Of a stretch of 13,249 bases of DNA, positions 1 to 7,011 are shown piece by piece. Within the stretch, counting starts at the first letter, position 1; the number at the start of each line of letters is the position of its first letter. Under the pieces are notes generated by a model, which saw nothing but the letters and a program-made list of their open reading frames with translations, had not been told where the DNA came from and made no database searches. The stretch comes from Pseudoruminococcus sp964385235 (GTDB lineage Bacteria > Bacillota > Clostridia > Oscillospirales > Acutalibacteraceae): the NCBI GenBank assembly GCA_964385235.1, contig CAYLOD010000052.1, forward strand, positions 1 to 13,249, read 5' to 3'. A program made the position numbers and the translations under genes.

Positions 1-336
1 ATGGATATCGATATTGTTGTGAGCAGTACCGAAATAATAACAAGAATGATTGAGCAGGAGGTAATCAACGCGGGAGCGCAGCTTTTACTCACGCTGAACA
101 AGGGCAGAGCAGCTATAATGTCCTTTACTCTCCCTGAAAATTCCGCTCTTGACGGCTACGCCATAAAGGATATTAAAATGCCTCCGTCGTCGCTTATTGT
201 TTCTGTTGTCCGTGGCGAGAAGCTGTATATTCCCCGAGGCGATACTACTGTTCATGCTAATGACGAGATAGTGATAATCTGCGGCGATGATTCACAAAAG
301 ACAATAGAAAAGCTATGGACCGCTGTTGAAAAATAG
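1..336 (+). CDS. trkA: TrkA-family K+ uptake regulatory protein, C-terminal part (5' truncated)
   Basis: This is the last 111 residues of a TrkA/KtrA-type protein, the cytosolic nucleotide-binding subunit that gates a Trk/Ktr potassium channel. The residues D-I-D-I-V-V-S-S at the start resemble the end of the Rossmann (RCK_N) domain. What follows looks like an RCK_C domain: a helical linker, then the beta-rich stretch around L-P-E-N-S-A-L-D-G (about residues 44-52) and I-P-R-G-D-T-T-V-H-A-N-D-E-I-V-I (about 77-92). Whole proteins of this family are about 220 residues, so the ATG at position 1 is almost certainly an internal methionine and the gene starts outside the window. A trkH/ktrB partner would be expected to the left. 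The stop codon lies inside a small hairpin (ACCGCT 319-324 with AGCGGT 335-340), which has only a weak T-rich tail and is a poor terminator. Confidence 0.83.
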   Translation: MDIDIVVSSTEIITRMIEQEVINAGAQLLLTLNKGRAAIMSFTLPENSALDGYAIKDIKMPPSSLIVSVVRGEKLYIPRGDTTVHANDEIVIICGDDSQKTIEKLWTAVEK

Positions 337-471
337 CGGTATTTAGCGCGATGAAATATTATAATGTATCAGCGGGCAGATAATCGTAACCGATGCTTAA
401 GTATTTAATAAGGGACCTGCCCCGTCAATGCGCGGCTTCCGCCCGGGACGCCGGCGGCATATTGAATGAGT

Positions 472-489
472 TATAATTTCATAAATTAT
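472..489. promoter_or_regulatory. AT-rich inverted repeat over a TATAAT box upstream of feoA (candidate operator/promoter)
   Basis: ATAATTT (473-479) and AAATTAT (483-489) form a perfect 7-3-7 inverted repeat. It overlaps a TATAAT hexamer at 472-477 that could be a -10 box, although no good -35 lies 17 nt upstream. A palindrome over a -10 box, upstream of an iron-uptake operon, is where a Fur or DtxR/MntR-type repressor would act. The repeat does not match the Fur 19-mer or the DtxR consensus well enough to name the regulator. Confidence 0.25.
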
Positions 490-546
490 GTATATACTGC
501 CCGGTGTTATCATATATTAAGTCGATAAGGCTGCTGCAGGCGTGAG

Positions 547-594
547 ATGATTTTCAAACAGCGCTTGGCAGCGGCCTGTTTTGAATGCAATCAT
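547..594 (+). promoter_or_regulatory. Long imperfect hairpin in the feoA 5' region
   Basis: ATGATT (547-552), TTCAAACAG (553-561) and CGCT (562-565) pair with AGCG (570-573), CTGTTTTGAA (576-585) and AATCAT (589-594). This makes about 19 base pairs with a TGGC loop and small bulges. It ends some 20 nt before the feoA ribosome-binding site. No T-run follows, so it is not an intrinsic terminator. It may be a structured leader or a processing site. I could not match it to a named riboswitch class. Confidence 0.35.
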
Positions 595-607
595 TAGCAC
601 CGGCTAA
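594..607. promoter_or_regulatory. Inverted repeat TTAGC-N4-GCTAA just before the feoA RBS
   Basis: TTAGC (594-598) and GCTAA (603-607) are separated by ACCG. The repeat sits 7 nt upstream of the feoA Shine-Dalgarno sequence. The TTAG/CTAA halves recall half-sites of DtxR/IdeR-type metalloregulator operators, but at 14 bp it is shorter than the usual 19-bp box. It is only a candidate operator. Confidence 0.2.
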
Positions 608-629
608 CAGTTAAAAGGGTGATGTGGAT

Positions 630-887
630 ATGAAAAATGTTGCGGACCTTAAACCGGGTGAATACGGTACAGTTGTCTGCATAGGAAACTCGGGCGCTAT
701 AAGGCGGAGAATAATAGATATGGGCATAACTCCGGGAGCGGTGGTGTTTATGAGAAAATCCGCGCCGTTCGGGGATCCGATTGAAATAAATGTAAGAGGT
801 TATGAGCTTAGTATAAGAAAAGCGGAAGCAAAGGAAATATTCCTTTCGGAGGTGCACAAAGGTGCAAAAGTTGACAGCAGAAGATGA
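630..887 (+). CDS. feoA: Ferrous iron transport protein A (FeoA)
   Basis: This is an 85-residue cytosolic SH3-like protein of the FeoA family, which associates with FeoB during Fe2+ uptake. Family features visible are the L-K-P-G-E-Y-G-T-V opening, the I-R-R-R-I-I-D-M-G-I-T-P-G core (about residues 25-37), and the D-P-I-E-I-N-V-R-G-Y-E-L-S-I-R-K-A-E-A end (about 53-71). I chose the ATG at 630 because the Shine-Dalgarno AAGGGTGA (615-622) is 7 nt before it. An in-frame GTG at 624 would have almost no spacing. The last 26 nt overlap feoB, and the feoB ribosome-binding site lies inside this gene, so the two are probably translated in a coupled way. The length is typical of single-domain FeoA. 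Confidence 0.93.
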   Translation: MKNVADLKPGEYGTVVCIGNSGAIRRRIIDMGITPGAVVFMRKSAPFGDPIEINVRGYELSIRKAEAKEIFLSEVHKGAKVDSRR

Positions 888-2922
888 TAAAAAAGCAATA
901 ACCGCTAAAAAACAGATAAAGATAGCCCTTGCGGGAAATCCCAACTGCGGCAAGACGACTCTCTTTAATCAGCTTACGGGAAGCTCTCAGTATGTCGGAA
1001 ACTGGCCCGGTGTTACCGTTGAAAAAAAAGAAGGCAGGATCAAGTTCGATAAGTGCAGAATGACGGCGGTAGATCTGCCGGGGATATATTCTCTCTCGCC
1101 GTATACACCGGAGGAGATAGTTTCCCGAAACTGCCTTATTAACGATGATATTGATATTATTATTGATATAATCGACGCGACAAATATAGAAAGAAATCTG
1201 TATCTTACAACGCAAATCGCGGAGCTTGGCAAGCCTATGATTATCGCGCTCAACATGATAGACCTTTTGGAAAAGCGCGGCGATAAAATAGATGTGGAGC
1301 TTCTCGAGAAGAGCCTGTCAATACCGATAGTGCCAATATCCGCAAGCAGAAATACCGGAATCGGTAAGCTTCTGGAAGAAACTTTCAGAATCGTTTCCGA
1401 AAATAAACCGGTTGCCGTAAAGAATATTTATTCCCCGGAGGTAAATAACGCCCTCTTAAATATAGAGGAGGTGCTTGAGGAGGTCGATCACGATCACGCC
1501 GCGAGTATGCGCTGGAACTCCGTCAAGCTCTTTGAGGGAGATACGATAGCGCAGCAGAGCTTTAACTTTACGGAACGTCAGGCCAAGCACATAAAATCTC
1601 ATATCGATGAAATACCCACTACGGAATATGTTGACAGAGAGATGATTATTGCTGACCAGCGCTATAAATATATCTGCGCCATATGTGAAAAGGCGGTACA
1701 TAAAAAGCACAAGCAGGGTTATGTCACCGTTTCCGATAAAATCGACAGGATAGTTACGGGGCGTTTTACCGCTGTTCCCACATTCCTTGTGCTGATGCTT
1801 GCGATATTTTTCATCACGTTCGGTCCGATAGGAAACTATCTTTGCGACGGGGTGGATTATTTAATAAACACATGGCTTTCCGATAATATTTTGAGATTGC
1901 TTGAAAGTGCCGGCGCGTCTGATTGGGCGATAAGCCTTGTCTGTGACGGTATAATCGCGGGCATAGGGTCGGTGCTTTCGTTTTTGCCGCAGATTTTGCT
2001 GCTGTTTTTATTGCTTTCTGTTCTCGAGGACAGCGGCTATATGGCGCGCGCGGCGTTTATTATGGATAAGCTCCTGAGGAAAATAGGGCTTTCGGGGCGT
2101 GCGTTCGTACCCATGCTTATGGGATTCGGATGCTCTGTTCCCGCGGTAATGGGCACGCGCACGCTCGAAAATATCAATGATAAAAGGCTTACTATACTGA
2201 TAACCCCGTTTATGTCATGCAGCGCGAAAATGCCTGTTTATTTGCTGATGATAGGTATTTTTTTCGCAAAGTACGGCGCGCTTGTTGTTTTCGCGATTTA
2301 TATAATCGGTATCTTAGCCGCTATTCTGACCGCGCTTTTATTCAAAAATACTATTCTCAAAGGGCAGCCCGCACCGTTTGTCATGGAGCTGCCGCCGTAC
2401 AGAATACCGACGCTCAAAAGCCTGTGGCTGCACGTCTGGGAAAGGCTAAAGGACTTCCTCACCAAGGCGGGAACGGTTCTGCTCGGCGCTACGGTTATCA
2501 TATGGTTTCTTGAATCCTTTAATTTCTCACTGCGGCTTGTTGACAACAGCTCTGAGAGTATGCTTGCAACCATCGGTACATTTATCGCGCCTGTATTCAC
2601 GCTGTGCGGCTTCGGAGACTGGCGCGCTGCCGTTTCGCTCCTTACGGGTATAGCCGCGAAGGAATCGGTCGTAAGCACCATGACCATATTATACGGTGGA
2701 GCGGAGGCGATAGCCGCGAGCTTCACCCCTCTTTCGGCGTTTTCGTTTCTTGTGTTCGTGCTGCTTTATACCCCGTGCGTCGCGGCGCTTTCGACGATTC
2801 GCAGAGAGATGCAGAGCGCGAAATGGACTCTTATCTCGATAGTATATCAGCTTTTGGCGGCATGGTTTGTTTCCGCGTTTATTTTCCAATTCGGTACGCT
2901 TATCGGTAATTTAATTCATTGA
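862..2922 (+). CDS. feoB: Ferrous iron transporter FeoB, GTPase and permease
   Basis: FeoB is the inner-membrane Fe2+ transporter, with an N-terminal G-protein domain that hydrolyses GTP. Visible G motifs are G1 G-N-P-N-C-G-K-T (residues 25-32), the G2 threonine (T52 in G-V-T-V), G3 D-L-P-G (71-74), G4 N-M-I-D (131-134) and G5 S-A-S (160-162). A helical GDI-like segment follows to about residue 290. The rest is the polytopic permease, with two Gate-type modules and the family cysteines in G-F-G-C-S-V-P (C424) and M-S-C-S-A-K-M-P (C453). At 686 residues the length is normal. The start is a GTG with Shine-Dalgarno GGAGG (848-852), nine nt upstream and inside feoA. Translation of the third operon gene starts 14 nt after this stop codon. 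Confidence 0.97.
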   Translation: MQKLTAEDDKKAITAKKQIKIALAGNPNCGKTTLFNQLTGSSQYVGNWPGVTVEKKEGRIKFDKCRMTAVDLPGIYSLSPYTPEEIVSRNCLINDDIDIIIDIIDATNIERNLYLTTQIAELGKPMIIALNMIDLLEKRGDKIDVELLEKSLSIPIVPISASRNTGIGKLLEETFRIVSENKPVAVKNIYSPEVNNALLNIEEVLEEVDHDHAASMRWNSVKLFEGDTIAQQSFNFTERQAKHIKSHIDEIPTTEYVDREMIIADQRYKYICAICEKAVHKKHKQGYVTVSDKIDRIVTGRFTAVPTFLVLMLAIFFITFGPIGNYLCDGVDYLINTWLSDNILRLLESAGASDWAISLVCDGIIAGIGSVLSFLPQILLLFLLLSVLEDSGYMARAAFIMDKLLRKIGLSGRAFVPMLMGFGCSVPAVMGTRTLENINDKRLTILITPFMSCSAKMPVYLLMIGIFFAKYGALVVFAIYIIGILAAILTALLFKNTILKGQPAPFVMELPPYRIPTLKSLWLHVWERLKDFLTKAGTVLLGATVIIWFLESFNFSLRLVDNSSESMLATIGTFIAPVFTLCGFGDWRAAVSLLTGIAAKESVVSTMTILYGGAEAIAASFTPLSAFSFLVFVLLYTPCVAALSTIRREMQSAKWTLISIVYQLLAAWFVSAFIFQFGTLIGNLIH

Positions 2923-2936
2923 AAGGAAGCATAGCG

Positions 2937-3122
2937 ATGATAGCCGATATTATTATAGCCGCGCTCGGAATTTTCCTTGTCGCGCTTATGATATACAGAT
3001 TTGTAAAGCCGCCTGAAAGCGGCTGCTGCTCAAGGTGTCCGGGAAACTGCAAAAAATGCGGTTTATGTCAAAAGGCTCAGGACCGGCCGCGCTCATGCAA
3101 GGCCGGGAAGGATAAAAAATAA
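2937..3122 (+). CDS. FeoB-associated Cys-rich membrane protein
   Basis: This is a 61-residue protein with one N-terminal membrane helix (about residues 3-24, I-I-I-A-A-L-G-I-F-L-V-A-L-M-I-Y). After it comes a basic, cysteine-rich cytosolic or periplasmic tail holding a C-C-x2-C-x3-C-x2-C-x2-C cluster (about residues 31-44), one more Cys near residue 54, and a lysine-rich end. This matches the small family found downstream of feoB in many Firmicutes. Its biochemical role is not settled; the cysteines suggest metal binding or handing iron to or from FeoB. I chose ATG 2937 because the Shine-Dalgarno GAAAGGAAG (2921-2929) is correctly spaced. A TTG at 2919 overlapping the feoB stop is less likely. 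The gene ends one nt before the stop of the convergent DUF4363 gene. Confidence 0.85.
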   Translation: MIADIIIAALGIFLVALMIYRFVKPPESGCCSRCPGNCKKCGLCQKAQDRPRSCKAGKDKK

Positions 3123-3123
3123 A

Positions 3124-3504
3124 CTAAAGAATATTATTAAACGTCGGTATCTCTAATTCACGGAAGTGTTTAAGTTCGTTTTCGGTTCGCCGGCACTCAG
3201 CGTAAAATTCGGGAAACTCCCTGCTTTCGAGATAGCTTTCCGCGACGGCGAGGCTTTCGCAAATCGCGTCGGGCTTTCCGTGTGAAACGAAGATGAGCAT
3301 TGATTCCACGTTGGCGTCCCAGTTTTCACGCAGCCTTTTCATTGTTTCCGACGCCTCGTCCGTTTTACCCTCCTTCAGGAGAATTTGAGCTTTTTCAAGA
3401 GCTTCCGATGCTCTGCTTGATTCCCCGGTGTTGAGAATATATTCAACCGTACAGAGCCCCGCGACAGCAAAAATGAGAATAACTGCAATAATAAAGCGCT
3501 TCAA
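3124..3504 (-). CDS. DUF4363 family membrane-anchored protein
   Basis: This is a 126-residue protein with one N-terminal hydrophobic helix (about residues 3-22, a signal anchor without a clear cleavage site). The rest is a charged, mostly helical extracytoplasmic domain with T-D-E-A-S-E-T-M-K-R-L-R-E-N-W-D at about residues 48-63. The overall pattern (short anchor, W-x-A/D helix, late E-F-x-E-F-Y-A-E-C) fits DUF4363, a family of unknown function that commonly sits beside DUF421 genes in clostridia. No ATG is available. I chose the TTG at 3504 because AAAAGGA lies about 9 nt upstream. An upstream TTG at 3513 would overlap the DUF421 stop by 4 nt (TTGA), which would suit coupled translation but leaves no spacing from the same Shine-Dalgarno. 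It is the second gene of a two-gene operon. Confidence 0.72.
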   Translation of the reverse strand: MKRFIIAVILIFAVAGLCTVEYILNTGESSRASEALEKAQILLKEGKTDEASETMKRLRENWDANVESMLIFVSHGKPDAICESLAVAESYLESREFPEFYAECRRTENELKHFRELEIPTFNNIL

Positions 3505-3509
3505 TCCGT

Positions 3510-4178
3510 TCAATCCTTTTCTATAATTTTATATTCGCCGTTTCTGTTGGCAATCATAAGGAAAACGTCCTTTATATCGACGTTTTCCTTTTTTAATTGC
3601 CTGAATACCCATTTCCTGTCGAGATGGCAGGCGTCGAGTGAATATTTTGATATTTCCCCGTCGCTTATGACGACAGCCTCTATGCCGTTGTTTTCGGTTT
3701 TCACGCCTAACTCCTCCGCTGTCGGGGTATCCTTTTCGGGCTTTTTCATCACACTCAGCTTGCCGTTTGTTTCGACTATCGCAAAGCTGACGTCCTCAAT
3801 ATTAAACACGCCCTGCTGCCTTAGTTCCTCCGACAGATCCTCGGTGCTCATGCGAAGCTTGTGCATTGCCTTTTGGTCTATTTTGCCGTCTGAAATTATA
3901 ATAACGGGTTTTCCGCATATCAGCCTGCGGAAGCCGGCGCGTTTCATCATAAGTATGGATATTACTATCTCGCAGGCTATTAAAATGAGAATAGGTACGA
4001 TACCGCTCAAAAGGCTTTGTTCCGTATCCTGCATCGGTATCGAGGCTATATCCGATATGAGAAGCGTTACGACAAGTTCGCTCGTTTGAAGCTCGCCTAT
4101 TTGACGTTTCCCCATGATTCTTATGGCGAGTATTATAACAATATATAAAAGTACGGTTCTGATAACTGAAATTATCAT
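3510..4178 (-). CDS. DUF421 (YetF-like) membrane protein
   Basis: This is a 222-residue protein of the DUF421/YetF family. The N-terminal third is hydrophobic, with about three membrane helices (roughly residues 4-22, 34-52 and 59-80) around the signature R-I-M-G-K-R-Q-I-G-E-L-Q-T-S-E-L-V-V-T (residues about 20-38) and I-A-S-I-P-M-Q-D-T. The remainder is a cytosolic alpha/beta domain with G-K-P-V-I-I-I-S-D-G-K-I and a second repeat-like I-E-A-V-V-I-S-D-G-E-I. Its molecular role is unknown, though family members have been linked to spore-membrane properties in bacilli. I chose ATG 4178 because family members put the I-R-T motif at residues 6-8, as here. A GTG at 4199 in the same frame is the alternative; neither has a good Shine-Dalgarno. 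A terminator-like hairpin for the opposite strand lies within its 3' part. Confidence 0.85.
   Translation of the reverse strand: MIISVIRTVLLYIVIILAIRIMGKRQIGELQTSELVVTLLISDIASIPMQDTEQSLLSGIVPILILIACEIVISILMMKRAGFRRLICGKPVIIISDGKIDQKAMHKLRMSTEDLSEELRQQGVFNIEDVSFAIVETNGKLSVMKKPEKDTPTAEELGVKTENNGIEAVVISDGEISKYSLDACHLDRKWVFRQLKKENVDIKDVFLMIANRNGEYKIIEKD
3558..3594 (+). terminator. Rho-independent terminator-like hairpin, + strand, inside the DUF421 gene
   Basis: AAGGAAAACGTC (3558-3569) and GACGTTTTCCTT (3579-3590) form a perfect 12-bp stem with a 9-nt loop. On the + strand it runs straight into T3589-T3594. On the - strand the tail is ATGATT, so the T-tract polarity points to + strand transcription. 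It lies 436 nt beyond the stop of the FeoB-associated gene, antisense to the DUF421 coding region. It would end feo transcripts that run through the convergent junction. Confidence 0.6.
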
Positions 4179-4211
4179 AGTGCGGCTTTTGCCGTTCACC
4201 TCGGTTCAATA

Positions 4212-4224
4212 GGGGACTTTCCCC
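4212..4224. repeat. 13-nt inverted repeat GGGGA-CTT-TCCCC between divergent genes
   Basis: A perfect 5-3-5 inverted repeat lies 34 nt upstream of the DUF421 start and about 145 nt upstream of gerA. It is within the 189-nt divergent intergenic region (4179-4367). It could be an operator or a short leader hairpin for the DUF421 transcript. I see no convincing sigma-A or sigma-G promoter pair in this intergenic stretch. Confidence 0.25.
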
Positions 4225-4367
4225 GTGATTCAACGTGTTTTCCGCATGAGTAATATTATGTCAAATATTCAAGGAATAATTCGGCGGTAATCAGTAAAAA
4301 TAATCTTGGAATGATTATGAAAAATGTGCGGAGAGATACTTCCCGCGTTTTATTTCGAGGTGATGTG

Positions 4368-5906
4368 ATGTATCGTTTTATCAGTGAGCTTAAAAACATA
4401 TACGGCAAAGCTCCGGAGAAAAAACCGGAGAGCGCGCCTGTTCCGCTTACAAAGTCGCTTGACGAAAACACGGAAAGGCTTAAAGAGCGATTTGACGGAA
4501 GCGCGGACCTGACAATTCATAAGATGGAACTTAGCGGTATACGCTTCGGAGTGATTACAATAGAGGGAATGGTAAACAAGGAGATACTCGCCCTCGGCGT
4601 AATAAAGCCCGTATCTGAGGAAATATATGAGGGAACCCCGGATGAAGCCTTTGAAAAAATCAAGAGCAAGATACTTTACACGGCGGAGCAGGTCGAGGTG
4701 CTGACACTTGAAGATGTAGACAAGTTCATAATGTCGGGCTTTGCCGTTATAGCGATAGACGGCTGCGCGAAAATGCTCGCCCTCGGTATTCAGGGATTCA
4801 GCTTCAGAGGCGTTTCAGAGCCTGACTCCGATGTTGTGCAGCGAGGATCCAAGGAGGGCTTTGTTGAGCCCTTGAGGATAAATATGTCGCTCATACGCAG
4901 GAGAATGAAAACTCCAAGGCTTAAGTTTGAAACAATGACGGTCGGGAGCGAGAGCAGGACGGATATTTGCCTGTGCTATTTGACTGACACCGTTTCTCCC
5001 GAAATACTTGAAAAGCTGAAAACACGCCTTAACTCGATAAATCTGAAAACGGTCATGGCGTCGGGTTATATCGCCCCGTATCTTGAGCAGAAGGGCGACT
5101 TTTCGTTTTTCAGCGGCGTGGGTATTTCCGAGCGTCCCGATACGGTATGCGGTAAAATCTCGGAGGGCAGGATCGCCATTCTCGTTGACGGGACGCCCTC
5201 GGCGCTGATAGTGCCGTTTCTCTTTGTGGAATACTTTCAAACGCTTGATGATTATTCAAACAGGGCATATTTTGCGACGCTGACGCGTTGGCTCAAGTAT
5301 ATCGCGTTTTTTATCGCGATAATGCTTCCGGGGGTTTATGTGGCTGTCGGCTCCTTTCATCCCGAACTTTTCCCGTCGCAGCTTCTCGGGAAAATTGCCG
5401 GCTCGATAGCGGCGACTCCAATGCCGCTCGGAGTGGAAACTATAGTTATACACTTCGTATATGAGATAATGCGCGAGGCGGGCCTGCGAATGCCGCAGCC
5501 TCTGGGACACGCTGTCAGTATCGTGGGCGCGCTTGTCATAGGTGAAACGGCGGTAAACGCGGGGCTTATCGGCGCGCCGACGCTTATGGTAGTCGCACTG
5601 ACTGCGATCTGCTCATATGTCATTCCGAGCCTGTACGCGCCGACAGCAATTTTACGTTTTTTGTTTATTATAGCCGGTGCGTTTCTCGGAATATGGGGAG
5701 TGATACTCCTGTTTTGTATGGTGCTTGTCAATATATGCGGAAAGAAGAGCTTTGACGTACCGTATACAGCGCCTGTTTCTCCGTTCAGTATGACGGCGAT
5801 GCGAGATGTATTTGTCAGAGCAGGTTGGAAGAAACTCGCGAAATCAACATCAACAGTTCAAGCAATGCCCGGAACCGATCTTCAAGGAAGTGACAGTGAT
5901 GAATAA
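4368..5906 (+). CDS. Spore germination protein, GerA family (germinant receptor A subunit)
   Basis: This is a 512-residue A subunit of a Ger-type nutrient germinant receptor in the spore inner membrane. The first 270 or so residues are the cytosolic two-part N-terminal domain (N-terminus rich in K/E/P, then mixed alpha/beta up to V-D-G-T-P-S-A-L-I-V-P-F). After that comes a membrane region with about five helices. The GerA hallmark V-S-I-V-G-A-L-V-I-G-E-T-A-V-N-A-G is at about residues 383-399, preceded by R-M-P-Q-P-L-G-H-A. A short hydrophilic tail ends the protein. I chose ATG 4368 because Shine-Dalgarno GAGG (4357-4360, extended GAGGTGAT) is 7 nt upstream. An in-frame ATG at 4311 would add 19 residues but lacks a good site. 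The stop overlaps the next gene by 8 nt. Operons of this type are usually made in the forespore under sigma-G. Confidence 0.93.
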   Translation: MYRFISELKNIYGKAPEKKPESAPVPLTKSLDENTERLKERFDGSADLTIHKMELSGIRFGVITIEGMVNKEILALGVIKPVSEEIYEGTPDEAFEKIKSKILYTAEQVEVLTLEDVDKFIMSGFAVIAIDGCAKMLALGIQGFSFRGVSEPDSDVVQRGSKEGFVEPLRINMSLIRRRMKTPRLKFETMTVGSESRTDICLCYLTDTVSPEILEKLKTRLNSINLKTVMASGYIAPYLEQKGDFSFFSGVGISERPDTVCGKISEGRIAILVDGTPSALIVPFLFVEYFQTLDDYSNRAYFATLTRWLKYIAFFIAIMLPGVYVAVGSFHPELFPSQLLGKIAGSIAATPMPLGVETIVIHFVYEIMREAGLRMPQPLGHAVSIVGALVIGETAVNAGLIGAPTLMVVALTAICSYVIPSLYAPTAILRFLFIIAGAFLGIWGVILLFCMVLVNICGKKSFDVPYTAPVSPFSMTAMRDVFVRAGWKKLAKSTSTVQAMPGTDLQGSDSDE

Positions 5907-7011
5907 CAGAGGGGTAATAACCGCGGGACAGCTTTTTGTTCTGCTGTTTATAAGCCGTGTGATAGTGACAGTGACCTACAGCCCGCAGCTGTCATCGGGA
6001 GACGATATGTGGAGCCACCTTATATCGGCATTGATTTCATTTCCGCTCACGCTTTTAATGCTTGTTCCCGTTTTGCTTTTAAGGAAGCAAAACGCGTCAA
6101 TGTCGGTTTTGGAATTTTCCGAAGATATTTTTAAGCGCTTTTCAGTAATTATTATTTTGTTTTATGCCGTATATTTTCTGCTGGTGTGCGGATATGGCAT
6201 AGCATTATACAATAAATTCATTTCACTCGGCGTAAACGGTGAAACACCTGTGTTTGCCATTTCAGCGGCGGTAGTTATAGCTTCATGCTATGGCGCGTTC
6301 AAGGGCGTTGAGGCGATGGCGAGAGCATCGGGTATTATACTTGTCGGACTGTTTGTAACGGTTTTTCTTATGCTGTGCGGACTTTTGCCGTCAATAGATA
6401 CAGAGAACTACCGCAGCGTGCTTTCGGTCAGCGGCGAGTCTGTATACAGCGGAACGGTGCTGATGCTTTCAAGAATGTCGTGCATACCCGCCATAGCTGT
6501 TCTCTACCCGGTAGTGAAGGGCAATATATCCCGTGGAAGCGTTCTGTGGAGCAGCTTTGTATTCATAACGATAATGTTATTTATTATCCTTGTGACAGGT
6601 TCTCTCGGAGATTATTTAAAATACAGCGTTTTCCCTGTATATCAGGCTGCAAAAACTGTGAATATAGGATTTTTGCAGCGGCTTGATGCGCTGTTTATAG
6701 GCTTGTGGACGGCGGGACTGTTTTGCAGGCTTTCACTGTTCATGTATCTTTTCGCGCTTTGTATAGGGAAGCTTTTCGGTAAAAAAGCTTCGCGGCTCGC
6801 TATCATTATCGGGAGCGCGGCTGTCCTTATTTTCGGAGCCGTTACCGCTGATATGGGCTTCAGGAGCTTTATATTCAGCAGCGGGGTATGGTTGTGGCTC
6901 ACGATAACGGCGGCGGTTATAATACCGTTGCTGCTGCTGATTATATATAAAATAAAGTCAATGATTAAAAGCGGCAATAGGGCGGGGGTAAACGTTCATG
7001 AAAGTCGATAA
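5899..7011 (+). CDS. Spore germination protein, GerB family (germinant receptor B subunit, permease-like)
   Basis: This 370-residue polytopic protein is the B subunit of the same receptor. It belongs to the APC transporter superfamily and carries the germinant-binding pocket in studied receptors. It begins in the typical way with a short polar stretch and then I-T-A-G-Q-L-F-V-L-L-F-I-S-R, and it shows about ten hydrophobic helices through to I-I-P-L-L-L-L-I-I-Y-K-I near the C-terminus. The R-A-S-G-I-I-L-V-G-L-F segment (about residues 142-152) is a usual family position. The ATG at 5899 follows Shine-Dalgarno AAGGAAG (5884-5890) with 8-nt spacing. Extension upstream to 5806 in this frame would sit inside gerA coding sequence and has no support. 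The end overlaps gerC by 14 nt, so the operon is tightly coupled. Length is normal for the family. Confidence 0.92.
   Translation: MNNRGVITAGQLFVLLFISRVIVTVTYSPQLSSGDDMWSHLISALISFPLTLLMLVPVLLLRKQNASMSVLEFSEDIFKRFSVIIILFYAVYFLLVCGYGIALYNKFISLGVNGETPVFAISAAVVIASCYGAFKGVEAMARASGIILVGLFVTVFLMLCGLLPSIDTENYRSVLSVSGESVYSGTVLMLSRMSCIPAIAVLYPVVKGNISRGSVLWSSFVFITIMLFIILVTGSLGDYLKYSVFPVYQAAKTVNIGFLQRLDALFIGLWTAGLFCRLSLFMYLFALCIGKLFGKKASRLAIIIGSAAVLIFGAVTADMGFRSFIFSSGVWLWLTITAAVIIPLLLLIIYKIKSMIKSGNRAGVNVHESR

Noticed and set aside
400..600. NiCo/czcD-type (Fe2+-responsive) riboswitch before feoA
   Set aside because: The position would fit, but I could not find the conserved core or the four-helix layout, so I list only a generic hairpin.
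3007..3024. Hairpin AGCCGC/GCGGCT as a - strand terminator for the DUF4363 operon
   Set aside because: The stem is perfect but the - strand tail (TTACAAATC) has too few T residues. I cannot assign it with confidence.
3547..4089. 180-residue + strand open frame opposite the DUF421 gene
   Set aside because: It is a shadow frame rich in Ser/Leu/Ile with no family features or ribosome-binding site, over a well-supported gene on the other strand.
4212..4224. GGGGACTTTCC matches the mammalian NF-kappaB consensus
   Set aside because: It is a chance match in a bacterial genome. I kept the site only as a short inverted repeat.
4311..4367. Upstream ATG for GerA
   Set aside because: No Shine-Dalgarno precedes it, whereas GAGGTGAT lies at the right spacing before ATG 4368.
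4225..4367. Sigma-G promoter for the ger operon
   Set aside because: A GAATA box (4274-4278) is present, but I found no convincing CATACTA-like -10 at proper spacing, so none is annotated.
5293..5322. ATCGCG-T6-ATCGCGAT inside gerA as a terminator
   Set aside because: The T-run is in the loop and not after the stem, so it cannot serve as an intrinsic terminator.
5806..5898. Upstream extension of GerB inside gerA
   Set aside because: This stretch is gerA coding sequence in another frame. The ATG at 5899 has a good ribosome-binding site and gives the normal family start.
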